A DNA stretch of 64,000 bases, taken from Sphingomonas sp. YR710. GTDB taxonomy: Bacteria > Pseudomonadota > Alphaproteobacteria > Sphingomonadales > Sphingomonadaceae. The stretch lies in NCBI RefSeq assembly GCF_900101455.1, contig NZ_FMZJ01000001.1, forward strand, positions 426,489-490,488, written 5' to 3'. The notes under the pieces were generated by a model, which was not told the DNA's origin, did no database searches, and saw only the letters and a list, made by a program, of their open reading frames with translations. Of the stretch, positions 62,580 through 64,000 are shown in pieces. The position numbers were made by a program, and so were the translations under genes. How positions within the stretch are numbered: position 1 is the stretch's first letter; the number at the start of each line of letters is the position of its first letter.

Positions 62580-63122
62580 ATGTTGGAGAAGTGGCGCGTG
62601 ATCGCCGCTCGGATCCTGACGGCATCATTGGCCTGGGGGCTGCTGGGCGCCAATTCGCCGCTCTGGACGCCGCAGGATGTCGATGCGCGCCTGCTCGCGG
62701 CGCATAATGCTGAACGCCAGCGTCTGGGCATTCCGCCGCTGAAGTGGAACGACAAGCTGGCCGCGCGTGCGGCGCAATGGGCCGAAGAGCTCACGACGAT
62801 GGACGGCCTCGAACATGCAGACGATGCCGATTATGACGATGGCGGCGAGGTCGAGGGCGAAAACCTCTGGCGCGGGACAAAAGATTATTACACGCCCGAG
62901 CAGATGGTGAATCTGTGGGTCGACGAACGCAAGATCTTCGTCAACGGCCCGTTCCCGCGCAACAGCACCACCGGCCGCTGGCGCGACGTCGGCCATTATA
63001 CCCAGCTTATCTGGAAATCGACGACCGAGGTTGGCTGCGCGATCGCGCACAGCAAGGAAGATGAGATCCTGGTGTGCCGCTATGTCGAGGGCGGCAATGT
63101 GATCGGCGAGCGGCCTTATTGA
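62580..63122 (+). CDS. CAP (SCP/PR-1) domain exported protein
   Basis: 180 aa from the ATG at 62580; a long upstream extension to 62424 is unlikely. Signal peptide to about LLGANSPLW. CAP signatures: AHNAERQRLGIPPLKWN near the start, LEHADDADY, and GHYTQLIWKSTTEVGCAIA with the final catalytic-site His. Bacterial CAP proteins are mostly periplasmic or secreted, function unknown. It overlaps the 49-aa ORF on the other strand by 7 bp. Confidence 0.9.
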   Translation: MLEKWRVIAARILTASLAWGLLGANSPLWTPQDVDARLLAAHNAERQRLGIPPLKWNDKLAARAAQWAEELTTMDGLEHADDADYDDGGEVEGENLWRGTKDYYTPEQMVNLWVDERKIFVNGPFPRNSTTGRWRDVGHYTQLIWKSTTEVGCAIAHSKEDEILVCRYVEGGNVIGERPY

Positions 63123-63265
63123 TCGGTGGAATCCGGGGCGGTCGAATCGCAATCTTCGACCTGTCGCTCGCGGCTCTGTGCCTTGCGCCTGCGCAAATTG
63201 TCCCTGAGCGCCTGCGCGAGGCGTTCCGCGCGCTCGTCCGCGGCCGATTTCGATCCTGCTGCCAT
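63116..63265 (-). CDS. Small basic protein with LRRRKAQ motif
   Basis: 49 aa from the ATG at 63265, stop at 63116. Sequence runs ERAEROLAQ-like: segment AERLAQALRDNLRRRKAQSR, then an acidic C-terminal tail. Small proteins with this 'DNLRRRKAQ' pattern are common and conserved in sphingomonads. The gene ends convergent to the CAP gene and its stop lies inside that gene's last codons. No clear Shine-Dalgarno. It is too short for routine ORF calling. Confidence 0.6.
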   Translation of the reverse strand: MAAGSKSAADERAERLAQALRDNLRRRKAQSRERQVEDCDSTAPDSTDQ

Positions 63266-63388
63266 TGCTCGATGTAATCGCTTCGCCGGAATGCGCGCAA
63301 GCTGCCTTGACGGCGGCCACGCTCTTGTCCATAGCGCCGCGACCGCCGGGGATCACCGATCGCCGGCCGCCCGCAACATGCTGGCGAT

Positions 63389-63463
<75 letters not shown>

Positions 63464-64000
63464 GCATTGTTCCTTAATTTCTGTGAGATATGTACTTCCC
63501 CGAACGGGGAGCCCTGCTGACAAAGGCTCCTAATTGGAGGGTTGTCAGCAGATTGTCAGCGCATGGGCCTTAGGTCGGACGCGGGCACTGGTCGAACTCT
63601 GCACGCGTGGACGAGAGTCGGAGGCTCACGTCAGTGTCTCCGGGATTTTGGGCCGTTACGTGCGCGTGAAGTGCTCGATGGGCACTGAACCGCTCGGTGG
63701 CTTGTTGGGTGCGTCACCGCGCCGCAGCAGCTGCAGAACTCTCCCGCATCGACGCGCTTGCCGAAAGCTGAGCCCCTGAGCGAGTCCGATCGATTGGGTC
63801 GAAAATGGACCAATTTCGTTTGTAATGCTTGCCTGCCACTGGCCCGCCCGTCATGTACCTCTGAGTGGTGGTGATGTGAGTCCACCGCAACGGGATTGGA
63901 TGCACTGTTGATTGCTGCTGAGAAGTGACCCGGGGTTTTCATCGAGAAGTGACCCACCTTGCGATTATGTTTCGGATGTCATTGGTGGGTCAAGACGGGG
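63464..64000. mobile_element. Right-edge region with insertion-sequence-like end
   Basis: No intact gene. GAGAAGTGACCC occurs twice (63920-63931 and 63944-63955), 24 bp apart, reading toward the edge, as in the multiple transposase-binding repeats at ends of IS21-like elements. A possible end beginning TGTTGATTGC lies at 63906. A minus-strand frame (63714-63905) has HITTTQRYM, reminiscent of the end of a tyrosine recombinase, but with no other motifs. Composition is less GC-rich than the neighbours. Confidence 0.35.

Noticed and set aside
63714..63905. Tyrosine recombinase C-terminal fragment
   Set aside because: Only HITTTQRYM resembles an integrase; the spacing to the conserved His is wrong and no other catalytic residue is seen. 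Kept only as a hint in the right-edge finding.

Overview
The window looks like chromosome from an alphaproteobacterium of the Sphingomonadales, most likely Sphingomonas or a close relative. Reasons: GC-rich coding with C/G-ended codons; F0 ATP synthase genes in the order I-a-c-b'-b, apart from any F1 genes; a TonB-dependent receptor next to an amidohydrolase; a NAD-dependent fdsGBAD formate dehydrogenase; a 49-aa protein of the sphingomonad 'LRRRKAQ' type; and paired-hairpin intergenic repeats. This is inferred from gene content; no rRNA is present. Most of the window is ordinary core genome, with small accessory patches and a possibly mobile right edge.

Layout. 1-6.1 kb: leftward block with an LVIVD-repeat exported protein (cut by the window start), a TonB-dependent receptor and an amidohydrolase-2 protein, probably an uptake and catabolism patch. 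6.1-12.9 kb: translationally coupled efflux operon (outer membrane lipoprotein, HlyD adaptor, fused two-ATPase ABC protein, ABC-2 permease) with a palindromic operator-like site upstream. 13-20 kb: thermostable-hemolysin family protein, sugar-isomerase-like TIM barrel with a coupled 31-codon ORF, then fdsGBAD. 20-29 kb: PilZ protein, class I fumarase, copper chaperone coupled to a sulfotransferase, dnaK-dnaJ behind a likely heat-shock promoter, and a second sulfotransferase coupled to a glycosyltransferase. 29-36 kb: purB, EF-hand protein, radC, and the ydbH-ynbE-ydbL envelope operon.

36-48.9 kb: F0 ATP synthase operon ending in a clear terminator, a MarR regulator with its own operator and probably no leader, uvrC, polysaccharide deacetylase, recO, leuB, a LytTR two-component pair on the minus strand with an unusual sensor region, and thrC. 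48.9-57.3 kb: M16 peptidase and methyltransferase, TauD-like dioxygenase and SDR, a large unrecognised membrane protein, pterin dehydratase, a zincin-like metalloprotease, and ccmAB. 57.3-63.5 kb: FabI, oligopeptidase B, aminopeptidase P, a CAP-domain protein, a 49-aa small protein and tRNA-Thr(GGT). The last 500 bp resemble the junction of a mobile element.

Most notable points. Two gene pairs (PCu(A)C/sulfotransferase and thrC/M16 peptidase) have a downstream frame whose conserved start lies ahead of any ATG or GTG; in both, the only plausible start is a CTG overlapping the upstream stop as CTGA, preceded by a G-rich tract. One arm of an intergenic inverted repeat has become the last ~17 codons of a sulfotransferase. 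The 550-aa protein at 53.3-54.9 kb matches no family I recognise, and the LytS-type kinase carries a charged helical repeat and a proline-rich run between membrane segments. I see no CRISPR array, prophage or obvious defence system.
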